DNA of 64,000 nucleotides from Blastococcus carthaginiensis (GCF_030731085.1 NZ_JASNFN010000005.1:62001-126000), one strand, 5' to 3'. Positions 41,184 to 49,849 are shown, counted from the stretch's first letter. A program made the numbers and translations. The notes: generated from the sequence alone by a model not told the origin.

Positions 41184-42185
41184 CTAGCCGGGGTAGCTGC
41201 TTCCGGCACCCGTCCGTCCGGGGACGCCCACGCCGCCCGCGCTCCCGGCCGGCGTGGTCGGGACCTCCGGCCGGGCGTCCGCCGGGGCACCGCGGTGCGA
41301 GGACGTCGGCAGGGACCACAGCGATCCGAGCCACGCGTCGTAGGAAGCCGGCTCGAACCGGGTGACGCCGCCGCCCGGGTACGGCGTGAGCTCGCCGAAC
41401 CAGACCGTGTCCCCCGAGCTGTACAGGTCGACCCGCATGAAGTCGAAGGGGCGCCCCAGCACCTCGGCCGCGTGCAGCATCGCGGCCAGGTTCCCCGGCG
41501 CTGCGGTCGGCCGCCCGCTCCGCACCGTCTTCTGCACGGGGAGAGGCTCCCAGTCGGGGGTGTGGAAGGTCCGCACGTGGTCGTTCGTGAACCTGCCCCG
41601 GTCCACCTGGATGGCGGCGATCTTCCCGTCGAAGACGAAGAACTTGTAGTCGTCCAGGGGCTCACCCCCTCCGATGACCTCCTCGACGAGGAACAGCTTC
41701 CGGGCCCGGCTGTAGGCCCACTCCCCCAGCAGCACGCTCTGGTCGTCCCGCAGCCAGTCCCGCGTCGCCCCCACCGTCGACGCGTCGACCGCCTGCCCGG
41801 CCGCCCCGAACCGGACGAGGCCGCTCCGGTGGTTGGGCTTGAGCACCCAGGCGCGGTCGAACGACTCACCCACGACCGCTGCCAGGTCATCGCCCGACCA
41901 CAGCGTCTCGGGCACGGCCAGGCCGGTGTCCCGCTGCGAGAGGTGGGCGTACTCCTTCATCGCCAGCTTGTCGCACGTCCACGCCAGCTCCGGCCGGCGG
42001 TCGCGCAGGATGCGCCAGTTGACCTTCTCGGAGAACGTCCGCGGATCCTGCAGGCGAGGCAGGTGCCGGTGCCCGGCCAGGTACAGGTAGCGCCGCCGGG
42101 CGGTCGGCGGCAGCAGCCCGGCGATCCGGCGGTGCGCCGGCTGGAGGCAGGAGCGGAGGACCGCGTTGAGCTGGCTGCGGGGCAT
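41184..42185 (-). CDS. TupA-like ATP-grasp protein, copy B
   Basis: A 333-residue tandem paralogue of copy A. The first 60 residues are almost the same (MPRSQLNAVLRSCLQPAHRR...), and all ATP-grasp motifs are kept: AWVLKPNHRSGLV, VEEVIGGGEPLDDYKFFVFDG and ELTPYPGGGVTRFEP. Differences cluster near residue 90 (YAHLSQRDTGLAVPE versus HAHRLREAAGVAVPE) and in a 36-residue Pro/Gly/Ala tail absent from copy A. DNA similarity extends through the coding region, indicating recent duplication. The predicted product is a cytosolic amide- or peptide-bond-forming ligase with unknown substrate. Confidence 0.85.
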   Translation of the reverse strand: MPRSQLNAVLRSCLQPAHRRIAGLLPPTARRRYLYLAGHRHLPRLQDPRTFSEKVNWRILRDRRPELAWTCDKLAMKEYAHLSQRDTGLAVPETLWSGDDLAAVVGESFDRAWVLKPNHRSGLVRFGAAGQAVDASTVGATRDWLRDDQSVLLGEWAYSRARKLFLVEEVIGGGEPLDDYKFFVFDGKIAAIQVDRGRFTNDHVRTFHTPDWEPLPVQKTVRSGRPTAAPGNLAAMLHAAEVLGRPFDFMRVDLYSSGDTVWFGELTPYPGGGVTRFEPASYDAWLGSLWSLPTSSHRGAPADARPEVPTTPAGSAGGVGVPGRTGAGSSYPG

Positions 42186-42516
42186 GGGTCGGGTCCTCCT
42201 GCGGGAAGCGCCGGGAGGTCGGCGGGCCGCGGGCCGTGGCGGGCCCGGGCGGCCCGCCGTCGCGTCGAGGCTAGGGAGGTGATCGGCCTCCCCGCTTCCC
42301 TCGACCGAGGGGGACCCCGCCGACCGGCCGCCCGGCGGTCAGCGCGGGGACGCCGGCAGCGACCGGTGCGCCCCGAGCCACGCGTCATCGCCGGCCCGTC
42401 GGGGCGGCCGGCGGTCGCCCACTGCCGGGATGGCACGGTTGGGCGTCGGCGTGAAGGGCATGAAGCTCGCGCCTGTCACCACCGGCCAGGCCCGTCCGCC
42501 CTGGGAGGCACCCTGC
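42186..42516. other. Spacer between TupA-like copy B and treZ
   Basis: It holds the copy B upstream region, a 16-codon remnant of a third TupA-like gene (listed separately) and the treZ ribosome site GGGAGG. Nothing else is recognised. Confidence 0.5.
42339..42386 (-). pseudogene. C-terminal remnant of a third TupA-like gene
   Basis: The minus strand encodes DAWLGAHRSLPASPR followed by TGA, matching the last residues of copy A (DAWLGSRWSLPTLSR, stop). Upstream of DAWLG the sequence loses all similarity. It is therefore the 3' stub of a deleted copy, lying just before treZ and in line with the other two. Confidence 0.75.
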
Positions 42517-44274
42517 ATGTCCGCACCCGTCGAGTTCTCCGTCTGGGCCCCGCTGCCCGAACGCGTGCGCGTGGAGGTCGAAGGCACCGTCCACGAGATG
42601 CGGCGGGACGACGGCGGCTGGTGGCGCACCGAGGTCGAGGCGGGGCCCGACGCCGACTACGGCTTCCTGCTCGGCGACGACGACGGGAAGGTCTACCCGG
42701 ACCCCCGCTCCCGCCGCCAGCCCGAGGGGGTGCACGGCCTCTCCCGGCGCTTCGACCCCTCGGCGCACGCGTGGGGCGACCGCGCCTGGACCGGCCGCCC
42801 GCTGGCCGGCGGCGTGGTCTACGAGCTGCACGTGGGCACGTTCACCCCCGAGGGCACGCTGGACTCGGCGATCGCGAAGCTCGACCACCTCGTCGACCTC
42901 GGCGTCGACTTCGTCGAGCTGCTCCCGGTCAACGGCTTCGACGGCACCCGCAACTGGGGCTACGACGGCGTCCTCTGGTACACGGTGCAGGAGACCTACG
43001 GCGGCCCCGCCGCCTACCAGCGTTTCGTCGACGCCTGCCACCGGCGCGGGCTGGGCGTGGTGCAGGACGTCGTCTACAACCACCTCGGCCCTTCCGGCAA
43101 CTACCTGCCGCTGTTCATGCCGGTCTTCAGCGAGGGCGGCGCGAACACCTGGGGCGAGTCGGTCAACCTGTCCGGGCCGGACTCCGACGAGGTGCGCCGC
43201 TACATCCTCGACAACGCCCTCATGTGGCTGCGCGACATGCACGTCGACGGGCTGCGCCTCGATGCCGTGCACGCCCTGGTCGACGAGCGGGCCACCCACC
43301 TGCTGGAGGAGATGGCCGAGGAGGTCGACCGGCTCTCCGCCGCCGTCGGCCGGCCGCTGACCCTGATCGCCGAGAGCGACCTCAACGACCCGCGGATGGT
43401 CACCCCGCGGATCGCGGGCGGCACCGGCATCCACGCCCAGTGGAGCGACGACTTCCACCACGCGCTGCACGCCACGCTGACCGGCGAGGACCAGGGCTAC
43501 TACCGCGACTTCGCCGAAGCCGGGCTGGGCGGCCTGGCCAAGACGCTCACCGGTGCCTTCTTCCACGACGGCGCCTGGTCGAGCTTCCGCCGCCGGCACC
43601 ACGGCCGGCCGGTGGACACCGCGCACCTGCCCGGCTGGAAGTTCCTCGGCTACCTGCAGGACCACGATCAGATCGGCAACCGGGCCGTCGGCGACCGCAT
43701 CTCGGCGTCCCTCTCCCCCGGCCTGCTCGGCGTCGGCGCGACCCTCGTGCTGGCCAGCCCCTTCACACCCATGCTGTTCATGGGCGAGGAGTGGGGCGCG
43801 TCCACGCCGTGGCAGTTCTTCACCAGCCACACCGACCCGGAGATCGGGCGGGCGACGGCGGAGGGCCGCAAGGGCGAGTTCGCCGAGCACGGGTGGGACG
43901 CCGACGAGGTGCCCGACCCGCAGGACCCGGAGACCTTCCGCCGCTCCACGCTTGACTGGAGCGAGCCGGAGGAGGAGCCGCACGACCGGCTGCTGGCGCT
44001 GCACCGCTCGCTCCTGGCGCTCCGCCGCGCCCACCCCGAGCTGGTCGACCCGGACCTGGCGTCGGTCGAGGTGACCTGGGACGACGCCGACCGCTGGCTG
44101 GTCGTGCACCGCGGCACGCTGCGGGTCGCGGTGAACCTCGCCGACCAGCCGCGCGAGGTCGACCTGGACCGCCGGGTGGGCGAGGTCCTCTTCTGCACCG
44201 GTGAGCTGCCCGAGGTGGACGGCGAGACGGTGACGCTGCCGGCCGAGAGCGCCGCCGTCCTCGCCACCCGCTGA
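42517..44274 (+). CDS. treZ: Malto-oligosyltrehalose trehalohydrolase
   Basis: Releases trehalose from the TreY product. From ATG 42517 (behind GGGAGG) the protein has 585 residues. The N-terminal beta-sandwich starts VEFSVWAPLPERVRVEVEG. The GH13 barrel has VVYELHVGTFTPEGTL, VVQDVVYNHLGPSGNYL, VDGLRLDAVHAL (nucleophile), LIAESDLNDPRMV (acid) and FLGYLQDHDQIGNRA. With glgX and treY it completes a glycogen-to-trehalose route, probably for osmotic or desiccation protection. Confidence 0.96.
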   Translation: MSAPVEFSVWAPLPERVRVEVEGTVHEMRRDDGGWWRTEVEAGPDADYGFLLGDDDGKVYPDPRSRRQPEGVHGLSRRFDPSAHAWGDRAWTGRPLAGGVVYELHVGTFTPEGTLDSAIAKLDHLVDLGVDFVELLPVNGFDGTRNWGYDGVLWYTVQETYGGPAAYQRFVDACHRRGLGVVQDVVYNHLGPSGNYLPLFMPVFSEGGANTWGESVNLSGPDSDEVRRYILDNALMWLRDMHVDGLRLDAVHALVDERATHLLEEMAEEVDRLSAAVGRPLTLIAESDLNDPRMVTPRIAGGTGIHAQWSDDFHHALHATLTGEDQGYYRDFAEAGLGGLAKTLTGAFFHDGAWSSFRRRHHGRPVDTAHLPGWKFLGYLQDHDQIGNRAVGDRISASLSPGLLGVGATLVLASPFTPMLFMGEEWGASTPWQFFTSHTDPEIGRATAEGRKGEFAEHGWDADEVPDPQDPETFRRSTLDWSEPEEEPHDRLLALHRSLLALRRAHPELVDPDLASVEVTWDDADRWLVVHRGTLRVAVNLADQPREVDLDRRVGEVLFCTGELPEVDGETVTLPAESAAVLATR

Positions 44275-44275
44275 C

Positions 44276-45004
44276 GTGCGCCGCCTGCTCCCCGCCCCGG
44301 CCCAGCTCGACGACGACGGGCTGGTCGAGGCCTACCGCCTGCCCCCCGGTCGCTCGCTGCGGGTGAACTTCGTCGCCTCGCTCGACGGCGCGATCACCGT
44401 CGACGGGGCGAGCGAGGGGCTGGGCTCCCCTGGCGACCGGCGGGTGTTCCAGGTGCTGCGCGCGCTGGCCGACGTCGTCCTGGTCGGGCACGGCACCGCA
44501 TCCGCCGAGGGCTACCGACCGGTGCTGCCGGACTCCGCCGTCGGCCGGCTGCGGGCGGTGCTCGGCCGGCCGCCGACGGCGCCGATCGCGGTCGTCTCCC
44601 GGCGGGCGTCGCTCGACCCGGCGAGCGGCCTGGTCACCGACGCCGTCTCCCCCACGATCCTGATCACCTGCGGGGCCGCCGACCCCGATCGCCGCGCGGC
44701 GCTCGCCGCCGCCGGCGCGGACGTGCTGGTCTGCGGGGACGACGACGTCGACCTGCCCGCCGCGCTGGCCGCCCTCGCCGGGCGCGGCCTGGAGCAGGTC
44801 ACCTGCGAGGGCGGGCCGCAGCTCCTGCGCAGCGCCCTGTCCGCCGGCGTCGTCGACGAGCTGGACCTGTCGATCGCCCCCGCTCTGGTCGGCGGCGAGA
44901 CCCGGCTCCTGGACACCGCCCTGGGCGCCCCCGCCCGGCTGGAGCTGCGCCAGCTGCTCGAGGAGGACGGGATGCTCTTCACGCGTTACGCGCTCGGCGC
45001 GTAG
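44276..45004 (+). CDS. RibD C-terminal-domain pyrimidine reductase family protein
   Basis: A 242-residue reductase of the dihydrofolate-reductase-like RibD_C fold. LRVNFVASLDGAITVDG near residue 28, DVVLVGHGTASAEGYRPVL near 66 and VTCEGGPQLLRSAL near 178 are the NADPH- and substrate-binding segments. The deaminase half of RibD is absent, so it is either a stand-alone reductase or a paralogue used outside riboflavin synthesis. The GTG start at 44276 is one base after the treZ stop, so it is probably co-transcribed with treZ. Confidence 0.82.
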   Translation: MRRLLPAPAQLDDDGLVEAYRLPPGRSLRVNFVASLDGAITVDGASEGLGSPGDRRVFQVLRALADVVLVGHGTASAEGYRPVLPDSAVGRLRAVLGRPPTAPIAVVSRRASLDPASGLVTDAVSPTILITCGAADPDRRAALAAAGADVLVCGDDDVDLPAALAALAGRGLEQVTCEGGPQLLRSALSAGVVDELDLSIAPALVGGETRLLDTALGAPARLELRQLLEEDGMLFTRYALGA

Positions 45005-45005
45005 C

Positions 45006-45398
45006 TCACCCGACCAGCCGTACGGCGTCGCCGTACCCGACGAGCCGCCGGTCCGCGGTGAGGAGGACTGCGCCCTCGGCGACGGCCTGGGCGATCAGCA
45101 GGCGATCGAACGGGTCGCGGTGGACGTCGGGCAGGTGCTCGACGCCGGCGGCGTGCTCGGTGCTGACGGGCAGGTGGTCGAGCGCCAGTTCACCGGCCAC
45201 GCGGCGGGTCCACGTCCGCACGTCGGAGCCGAGCGACAGCTTGCCCAGGCGCTGCTTGATCGCCAGCTCCCAGATGCTGACTGCCGACACCAACCGGCGG
45301 TCGGCATCGGCCACCAGGTCCCGCGCCGCGCCGAGCCGCTCCGACCTATGCGTCAGCCACACGACCACGCGCGTGTCGAGCAGGACCCTCACGGCCAT
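45006..45398 (-). CDS. vapC: PIN-domain toxin, VapC family
   Basis: Predicted RNase toxin of a type II toxin-antitoxin pair. The 130-residue PIN domain has acidic residues in VLLDTRVVVWL (Asp8), SIWELAIKQRLGK (Glu), RDPFDRLLIAQA (Asp) and VLLTADRRL (Asp). Most relatives have DTH where this has DTR. It overlaps its antitoxin gene by ten bases and converges with the RibD-like gene one base away. Confidence 0.88.
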   Translation of the reverse strand: MAVRVLLDTRVVVWLTHRSERLGAARDLVADADRRLVSAVSIWELAIKQRLGKLSLGSDVRTWTRRVAGELALDHLPVSTEHAAGVEHLPDVHRDPFDRLLIAQAVAEGAVLLTADRRLVGYGDAVRLVG

Positions 45399-45625
45399 TC
45401 CTCGAACGCCCGCTGCAGGTCCTCCGGCAGCGGATCGTCGAAGTCGTCGGCGATCCAGACCCGGCCGCGGTCGAGATCGAAATTGGGCGTCCGCCGTCGC
45501 GGACCGACCAGCCGGGCGACCACCCGACCACGGTTGGTGATCTCCACTTCTTCCCCCGCGGCGACGTCCTCGAGTAGCCGGGACAGATGCGTCTTCGCCT
45601 CGTGCACCCCCACCGACTTGGTCAT
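45389..45625 (-). CDS. vapB: Phd/YefM-type antitoxin, VapB
   Basis: A 78-residue antitoxin. The N-terminal Phd/YefM DNA-binding domain reads VGVHEAKTHLSRLLEDVAAGEEVEIT, followed by RGRVVARLVGPRR. The C-terminal acidic part (DDFDDPLPEDLQRAFEEWP) would wrap the toxin. It precedes the toxin gene, as usual. ATG 45625 lies seven bases from a -10 element that overlaps a CTAG-T-CTAG palindrome, fitting autorepression. Confidence 0.87.
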   Translation of the reverse strand: MTKSVGVHEAKTHLSRLLEDVAAGEEVEITNRGRVVARLVGPRRRTPNFDLDRGRVWIADDFDDPLPEDLQRAFEEWP

Positions 45626-45973
45626 GCGATCTAGTCTAGTTCCGCGTCACGCAACCTTCGACTGGTTCAAGCTGGGCCGGCTAACGCTTCGCGTCAGGAC
45701 AATGTGCGCAGACGCGCCATTCCCGTGCCGAAAACTGACCATCTGCGCACTCCGTGGCCCTCACCGGCGATCTCGGGAAGGCAGCCGCCAGGCAGGCGAA
45801 CGTTGACGGCCGCAGTACTAGTTCCACGGTGCGGCCCGACGGTGCGGACGCGGGCCCGGGGACCCGACCTCGCGGCGCAGCAGCCACCCTCGCCGCACAC
45901 CGCGAGGACGCCGACCGCGGGGCGAGGGTCGCGATCTCGATCGGGACCGCCGGTGGCTGCTTGACTGAGCGGC
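45626..45973. other. Gene-free spacer between vapB and ligC
   Basis: The 348 bases divide two divergent units. Several short frames cross it, but none has a ribosome site or family similarity. It holds the vapBC promoter and a 9-bp inverted repeat (GTGCGCAGA at 45704-45712, TCTGCGCAC at 45742-45750). Nothing else is recognised. Confidence 0.5.
45631..45639 (-). promoter_or_regulatory. vapBC promoter and probable operator
   Basis: TAGACT (-10 type, 45633-45638) is part of the 9-base palindrome CTAG-A-CTAG on the minus strand, seven bases before the antitoxin ATG. The overlap of promoter and palindrome suits autoregulation by VapB. Confidence 0.5.
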
Positions 45974-47041
45974 ATGGACCTCCCGCTGCTGCCGCCGGTG
46001 AAGCCGATGCTCGCGAAGGCCGCCACGAAGGTGCCGGTCGGCGACGAGTGGTTCTACGAGCCGAAGTGGGACGGGTTCCGCTGCATCGTGTTCCGCGACG
46101 GCGACGAGGTCGAGCTCGGCAGCCGCAACGAGCGCCCGCTGACCCGCTACTTCCCCGAGGTCGTCGCCGCGGTGAAGGAGAACCTGCCCGAGCGGTGCGT
46201 CGTCGACGGCGAGATCGTCGTGCCGCGGGACGACCGGCTGCACTTCGAGGCGCTGCTGCAGCGGATCCACCCGGCGGAGTCGCGCGTCACGCTGCTCGCC
46301 GAGCAGACCCCGGCCTCGTTCGTCGCCTTCGACCTGCTCGCCCTGGGGAACGAATCGCTGCTGGAGACGCCGTTCGCGCAGCGGCGGGCCCGGCTCGAGG
46401 CCGCCCTGTCCGGCGCCCGCCCCCCGGTGCACCTCACCAGCGTGACCCGGGACGCCGCCACCGCCGAGCGCTGGTTCGGGACGTTCGAGGGCGCCGGCCT
46501 CGACGGCGTCGTCGCCAAGTCCGCCGACCTGCCCTACGGCCCCGACCAGCGGCTGATGACCAAGGTCAAGCACGTGCGGACGGCGGACTGCGTGGTCGCC
46601 GGCTTCCGCTGGCACAAGAGCGGGCCGATCGTCGGCTCGCTGCTGCTCGGCCTGTACGACGGCGAGGAGCTGCAGCACATCGGCGTCGCGGCGTCCTTCC
46701 CGATGGCCCGCCGGGCCGAGCTGGTCGAGGAGCTCGCGCCCTACCGCGCCGAGGCGCTCGACGGCCACCCCTGGCAGGACTGGGCCAACGCCCAGGTGCA
46801 GGCCGACGGCGAGCAGCGGATGCCCGGGGCGGTGAGCCGGTGGAACGCCAAGAAGGACCTCTCGTGGGTGCCGCTGCGCCCCGAGCTGGTCGTCGAGATC
46901 AAGTACGACCAGCTCGAGGGGCGTCGACTTCGTCACACCGGGCAGTTCCTCCGCTGGCGCCCCGACCGGGACCCCCGCAGCTGCACGTACGACCAGCTCG
47001 ACGTGCCGGTGCGCTACGACCTGGCCGAGGTCCTGGACTAG
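45974..47041 (+). CDS. ligC: ATP-dependent DNA ligase, LigC type
   Basis: Seals nicks, acting in back-up non-homologous end joining or base-excision repair in actinobacteria. The protein has 355 residues. WFYEPKWDGFRC has the adenylated Lys31 (motif I). LGSRNERPLTRYFPE, VVDGEIVVP, FVAFDLLAL and KVKHVRTADCVVAGFRW are the other nucleotidyltransferase motifs, followed by an OB-fold domain. Its location near PolD resembles the ligC-polD grouping of mycobacteria, here with a peptidase gene between them. Confidence 0.92.
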   Translation: MDLPLLPPVKPMLAKAATKVPVGDEWFYEPKWDGFRCIVFRDGDEVELGSRNERPLTRYFPEVVAAVKENLPERCVVDGEIVVPRDDRLHFEALLQRIHPAESRVTLLAEQTPASFVAFDLLALGNESLLETPFAQRRARLEAALSGARPPVHLTSVTRDAATAERWFGTFEGAGLDGVVAKSADLPYGPDQRLMTKVKHVRTADCVVAGFRWHKSGPIVGSLLLGLYDGEELQHIGVAASFPMARRAELVEELAPYRAEALDGHPWQDWANAQVQADGEQRMPGAVSRWNAKKDLSWVPLRPELVVEIKYDQLEGRRLRHTGQFLRWRPDRDPRSCTYDQLDVPVRYDLAEVLD

Positions 47042-47054
47042 GTAGGAACCCTCT

Positions 47055-47083
47055 GCGGCGGCCCTCCCGGAGGGGCCCGCCGC
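47055..47083 (+). terminator. Terminator after ligC
   Basis: GCGGCGGCCCTCC and GGAGGGGCCCGCCGC pair with a small bulge, 13 bases after the ligC stop. Confidence 0.55.
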
Positions 47084-47116
47084 GGGCTTCGCGGGCGGTG
47101 AGGTCGCTCGGCTCCC

Positions 47117-47122
47117 TATCCT
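47117..47122 (+). promoter_or_regulatory. -10 element before the lipoprotein peptidase gene
   Basis: TATCCT lies seven bases upstream of ATG 47130. A GTG at 47124 would then be untranscribed, which favours the ATG and a leaderless mRNA. Confidence 0.45.
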
Positions 47123-47129
47123 CGTGATC

Positions 47130-48692
47130 ATGCGTCTGCACCGTGGCCTCCCGGCCGCCGCGTCCGGCCTGCTCCTGGCCCTGCTCCTCGTGCTCACCGG
47201 CTGCACCTCCTTCGGCGAGACCACGGAAGAGCCCGCCGCCAGCACCAGCACGGCACCGGCCGAGCCCGAGGTCGCGCCGATCGAGTGGACCGACTGCGAC
47301 GCCCAGATCCAGCCGCTCGTCGAGGGGCAGCCGGGCAGCGAGCGCGACATCGCCTTCGAATGCGGCCGCACCGACGTGCCGATCAGCTACGACGAGCCCG
47401 GCGGCGCCACGCTGCCGCTCTTCCTCGTCCGCGCCTCGCTGGCCGGGCAGACCGATCCCCTCGGGTCGCTCATGGTCAACCCCGGCGGCCCGGGTGGCTC
47501 CGGCGCCGACGCCGCCATCGGGCTGGCGCTGACCCTCCCCGAGGACGTGCTGCGCCGCTTCGACGTCGTCGGCTTCGACCCGCGCGGCGTGGGCCTGTCC
47601 ACGCCGGTCGAGTGCATCCCCAAGGAGCTGAAGGACCGCGCGATCGCCGCGGAGCCGCGCCCGACCACCGAGGAGCAGCTCGACGACGTCTTCGCGCTCT
47701 CCAGCGAGATCGCCGAGGGCTGCGCCGAGGAGTACGGCGAGGCGCTGGGCACCTTCAACACCGTGGACACCGCCCGCGACATGGAGCAGCTGCGGCAGGC
47801 CCTCGGCGAGGAGCAGCTGACCTACCTCGGCTACTCCTACGGCACCACGCTGGGCTCGACCTACGCCGAGCTCTACCCCGGCCGCGTGCGCGCCATGGTG
47901 CTGGACGCCGCCGTCGACCCCGACGTCGACGCGGTCGCCGACGCCGAGGCCCGCGCCGCCGCGTTCGAGGCCGGCTTCGACGCCTTCGCGGAGAACTGCC
48001 GCGGCCTCGTCGCCGGCTGCCCGCTGGGCGACGACCCCCGGCTCTTCCTCGAGGAGCTGCTGGCCCAGACGCAGACCACGCCCGTCCCGAGCAGCGAGGA
48101 GGGCGAGACCCGGCAGGCCACGCCCGGTGTCATCCTCACCGCGGTGCAGGCCGCGCTGTACGACACCGCCTCCTGGCCGCAGCTGGCGCAGGGCCTCGCC
48201 GCCGCGCGGAACGGCGACGCCCGGCTGCTGTTCTCGCTGGCCGACGACTACAGCGGCCGGCTCGAGGACGGCACCTACTCCAACCTCCTCGACGCCAACG
48301 TGGCGATCAACTGCGCCGACACCGAGGAGACCGTGCCCGAGGAGCGGGTGCGCGAGCTGGTCGGCGAATGGAGCGCCCGGTACCCGCTGTTCGGGGCCGG
48401 GGCGGCGGCCGGGCTGTTCACCTGCTCGGTGTGGGACGCCGAGCGCACGCCGATGCCGGAGCGCGACGCCGAGGGCAGCGCACCGATCCTCGTGATCGGC
48501 AACGCGGGCGACCCGGTGACCCCGCTGCCCGGCGCCGTCGACCTCGCCGAGGACCTGGACAGCGGCGTCCTGCTGACCTGGCAGGGCCAGGGGCACACCG
48601 CCTACCCCAAGACCGAGTGCGTGACCGCCGCGGTCAACGCCTACCTCATCGATCTGGTGGCGCCGGTGGACGGGCTGACCTGTCCTGCGTGA
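47130..48692 (+). CDS. Secreted alpha/beta-hydrolase lipoprotein, tripeptidyl-aminopeptidase type
   Basis: Predicted cell-surface exopeptidase similar to the Streptomyces SlpD/SlpE and Tap group. The protein has 520 residues. The signal ends in the lipobox LLVLTGC (Cys about 25), followed by a Thr/Ala/Pro/Glu-rich linker. LMVNPGGPGGSG is the oxyanion region, YLGYSYGTTLG carries the nucleophile Ser, GNAGDPVTPL the Asp and QGHTAYPKTECV the His. Cys residues near the end probably form disulfides. It lies between ligC and polD, apparently with its own promoter. Confidence 0.88.
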   Translation: MRLHRGLPAAASGLLLALLLVLTGCTSFGETTEEPAASTSTAPAEPEVAPIEWTDCDAQIQPLVEGQPGSERDIAFECGRTDVPISYDEPGGATLPLFLVRASLAGQTDPLGSLMVNPGGPGGSGADAAIGLALTLPEDVLRRFDVVGFDPRGVGLSTPVECIPKELKDRAIAAEPRPTTEEQLDDVFALSSEIAEGCAEEYGEALGTFNTVDTARDMEQLRQALGEEQLTYLGYSYGTTLGSTYAELYPGRVRAMVLDAAVDPDVDAVADAEARAAAFEAGFDAFAENCRGLVAGCPLGDDPRLFLEELLAQTQTTPVPSSEEGETRQATPGVILTAVQAALYDTASWPQLAQGLAAARNGDARLLFSLADDYSGRLEDGTYSNLLDANVAINCADTEETVPEERVRELVGEWSARYPLFGAGAAAGLFTCSVWDAERTPMPERDAEGSAPILVIGNAGDPVTPLPGAVDLAEDLDSGVLLTWQGQGHTAYPKTECVTAAVNAYLIDLVAPVDGLTCPA

Positions 48693-48726
48693 CACTCGGC
48701 GCTCCCCGAGCGAGCGGAGTGGGTGA

Positions 48727-49794
48727 ATGGCCGGCAGCAAGGACGCCGTCGTCCTGCAGGTCGACGGGCTCGAGGTGCGGGTCTCCAACCCGGAGAAGCC
48801 GTACTTCGCCGAGCGCGGCCTGCGCAAGATCGACGTCGTCGAGTACTTCCTCGCCGTCGGCCCGGGGATCCTCGGGGCGCTGAGGGACCGGCCGACGACG
48901 CTGGAGCGTTGGCCCGGGGGCTACTCCCCGGACGCGAAGATGGCCACGCGGGCGGACGGCCACGGGGACGCCTTCTACCAGAAGCGGGTGCCGAAGAACG
49001 CCCCCGACTGGGTGCCGACGGCGCACATCAGGTTTCCCAGCGGGCGGACCGCCGACGAGATCGCGCCGGACTCGGTCGCCGTCGTCGCGTGGTGCGCGAA
49101 CCTCGGCACCCTCACCTTCCACCCGTGGCCGGTGGGCAAGGACGACGTCGAGTCGCCGGACCAGATCCGCATCGACCTCGACCCGCAGCCGGGCACCGAC
49201 TTCTCCGACGCGGTGCGGGTCGCGCCGCACGTGCGGGAGCTGCTGCACGAGTTCGGCATGGAGGGGTGGCCGAAGACCTCCGGCGGGCGCGGGGTGCACG
49301 TCTACGTGCCGATCCTGCCGCGCTGGACCTTCACCGACGTGCGCCGGGCGGTCATCGCGTTCGGCCGCGAGCTGGAACGCCGGCTGCCCGACCAGGTGAC
49401 GATGTCGTGGTGGAAGGAGGAGCGCGGCGAGAAGATCTTCATCGACTACAACCAGATGGCCAGGGACCGCACCATCGCGTCGGCCTACTCCATCCGGCCC
49501 AGGCCGCACGCGCCGGTCTCCGCACCCGTCGACTGGGACGAGCTGCCCGACGTCCACCCCACCGACTTCACCGTGCTGACCATGCCGGCGCGCTTCGCGG
49601 CCGTCGGTGACAAGCACGCCGGCCTGGCCGACCACGCCTTCGGCATCGAACCGCTGCTCGAGCTCGCCGAGCGCCAGGCCGCCGACGACGGCCTCGGCGA
49701 CCTGCCCTACCCCCCGGACTACCCGAAGATGCCGGGCGAGCCGATGCGGGTGCAGCCCAGCCGCGCCAGGCGCTCTACCAGCCAAGATAGCTGA
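48727..49794 (+). CDS. polD: LigD-type polymerase/primase domain protein (PolD)
   Basis: Archaeo-eukaryotic-primase-type polymerase that fills gaps in end joining or repair. It is the stand-alone form of the LigD polymerase domain, 355 residues. SNPEKPYFAERGLRKIDVVEY opens the domain. IRIDLDPQPGTDF holds the metal-binding Asp pair, KTSGGRGVHVYVPI is the nucleotide-binding strand, and FIDYNQMARDRTIASAYS carries the third Asp region. After the conserved RVQPSRA the last ten residues run into a tRNA-like sequence, so the 3' end may have been altered by integration. Confidence 0.9.
   Translation: MAGSKDAVVLQVDGLEVRVSNPEKPYFAERGLRKIDVVEYFLAVGPGILGALRDRPTTLERWPGGYSPDAKMATRADGHGDAFYQKRVPKNAPDWVPTAHIRFPSGRTADEIAPDSVAVVAWCANLGTLTFHPWPVGKDDVESPDQIRIDLDPQPGTDFSDAVRVAPHVRELLHEFGMEGWPKTSGGRGVHVYVPILPRWTFTDVRRAVIAFGRELERRLPDQVTMSWWKEERGEKIFIDYNQMARDRTIASAYSIRPRPHAPVSAPVDWDELPDVHPTDFTVLTMPARFAAVGDKHAGLADHAFGIEPLLELAERQAADDGLGDLPYPPDYPKMPGEPMRVQPSRARRSTSQDS
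49767..49780 (-). other. tRNA D-arm-like fragment at the polD 3' end
   Basis: The minus strand reads TGGTAGAGCGCCTG, identical to the D-loop/D-stem segment of many tRNA-Ala genes. No complete tRNA can be folded around it. It lies within the last polD codons, 70 bases from the recombinase gene, and may be an attachment-site relic or chance. Confidence 0.3.
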
Positions 49795-49837
49795 TCCGGA
49801 CATCATCTCGGGACTAGCACAGCGCTCACTCGCCCGA

Positions 49838-49843
49838 TAACCT
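49838..49843 (+). promoter_or_regulatory. -10 element immediately before the recombinase gene
   Basis: TAACCT sits six bases before GTG 49850 and no ribosome site is visible; likely leaderless. Confidence 0.45.
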
Positions 49844-49849
49844 GCCGCC

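Noticed and set aside
41184..41358. Frameshift or truncation at the end of TupA-like copy B
   Set aside because: The extra 36 residues are an in-frame Pro/Gly-rich extension; the ATP-grasp core is complete, so the gene was kept as intact.
45681..46026. Small frames in the vapB-ligC spacer
   Set aside because: No ribosome site, no recognisable motif, and they overlap one another on both strands.
49767..49840. A complete tRNA gene at the polD 3' end
   Set aside because: Only the D-arm segment matches; no anticodon arm, T-arm (GGTTCGAATCC) or acceptor stem could be found on either side.
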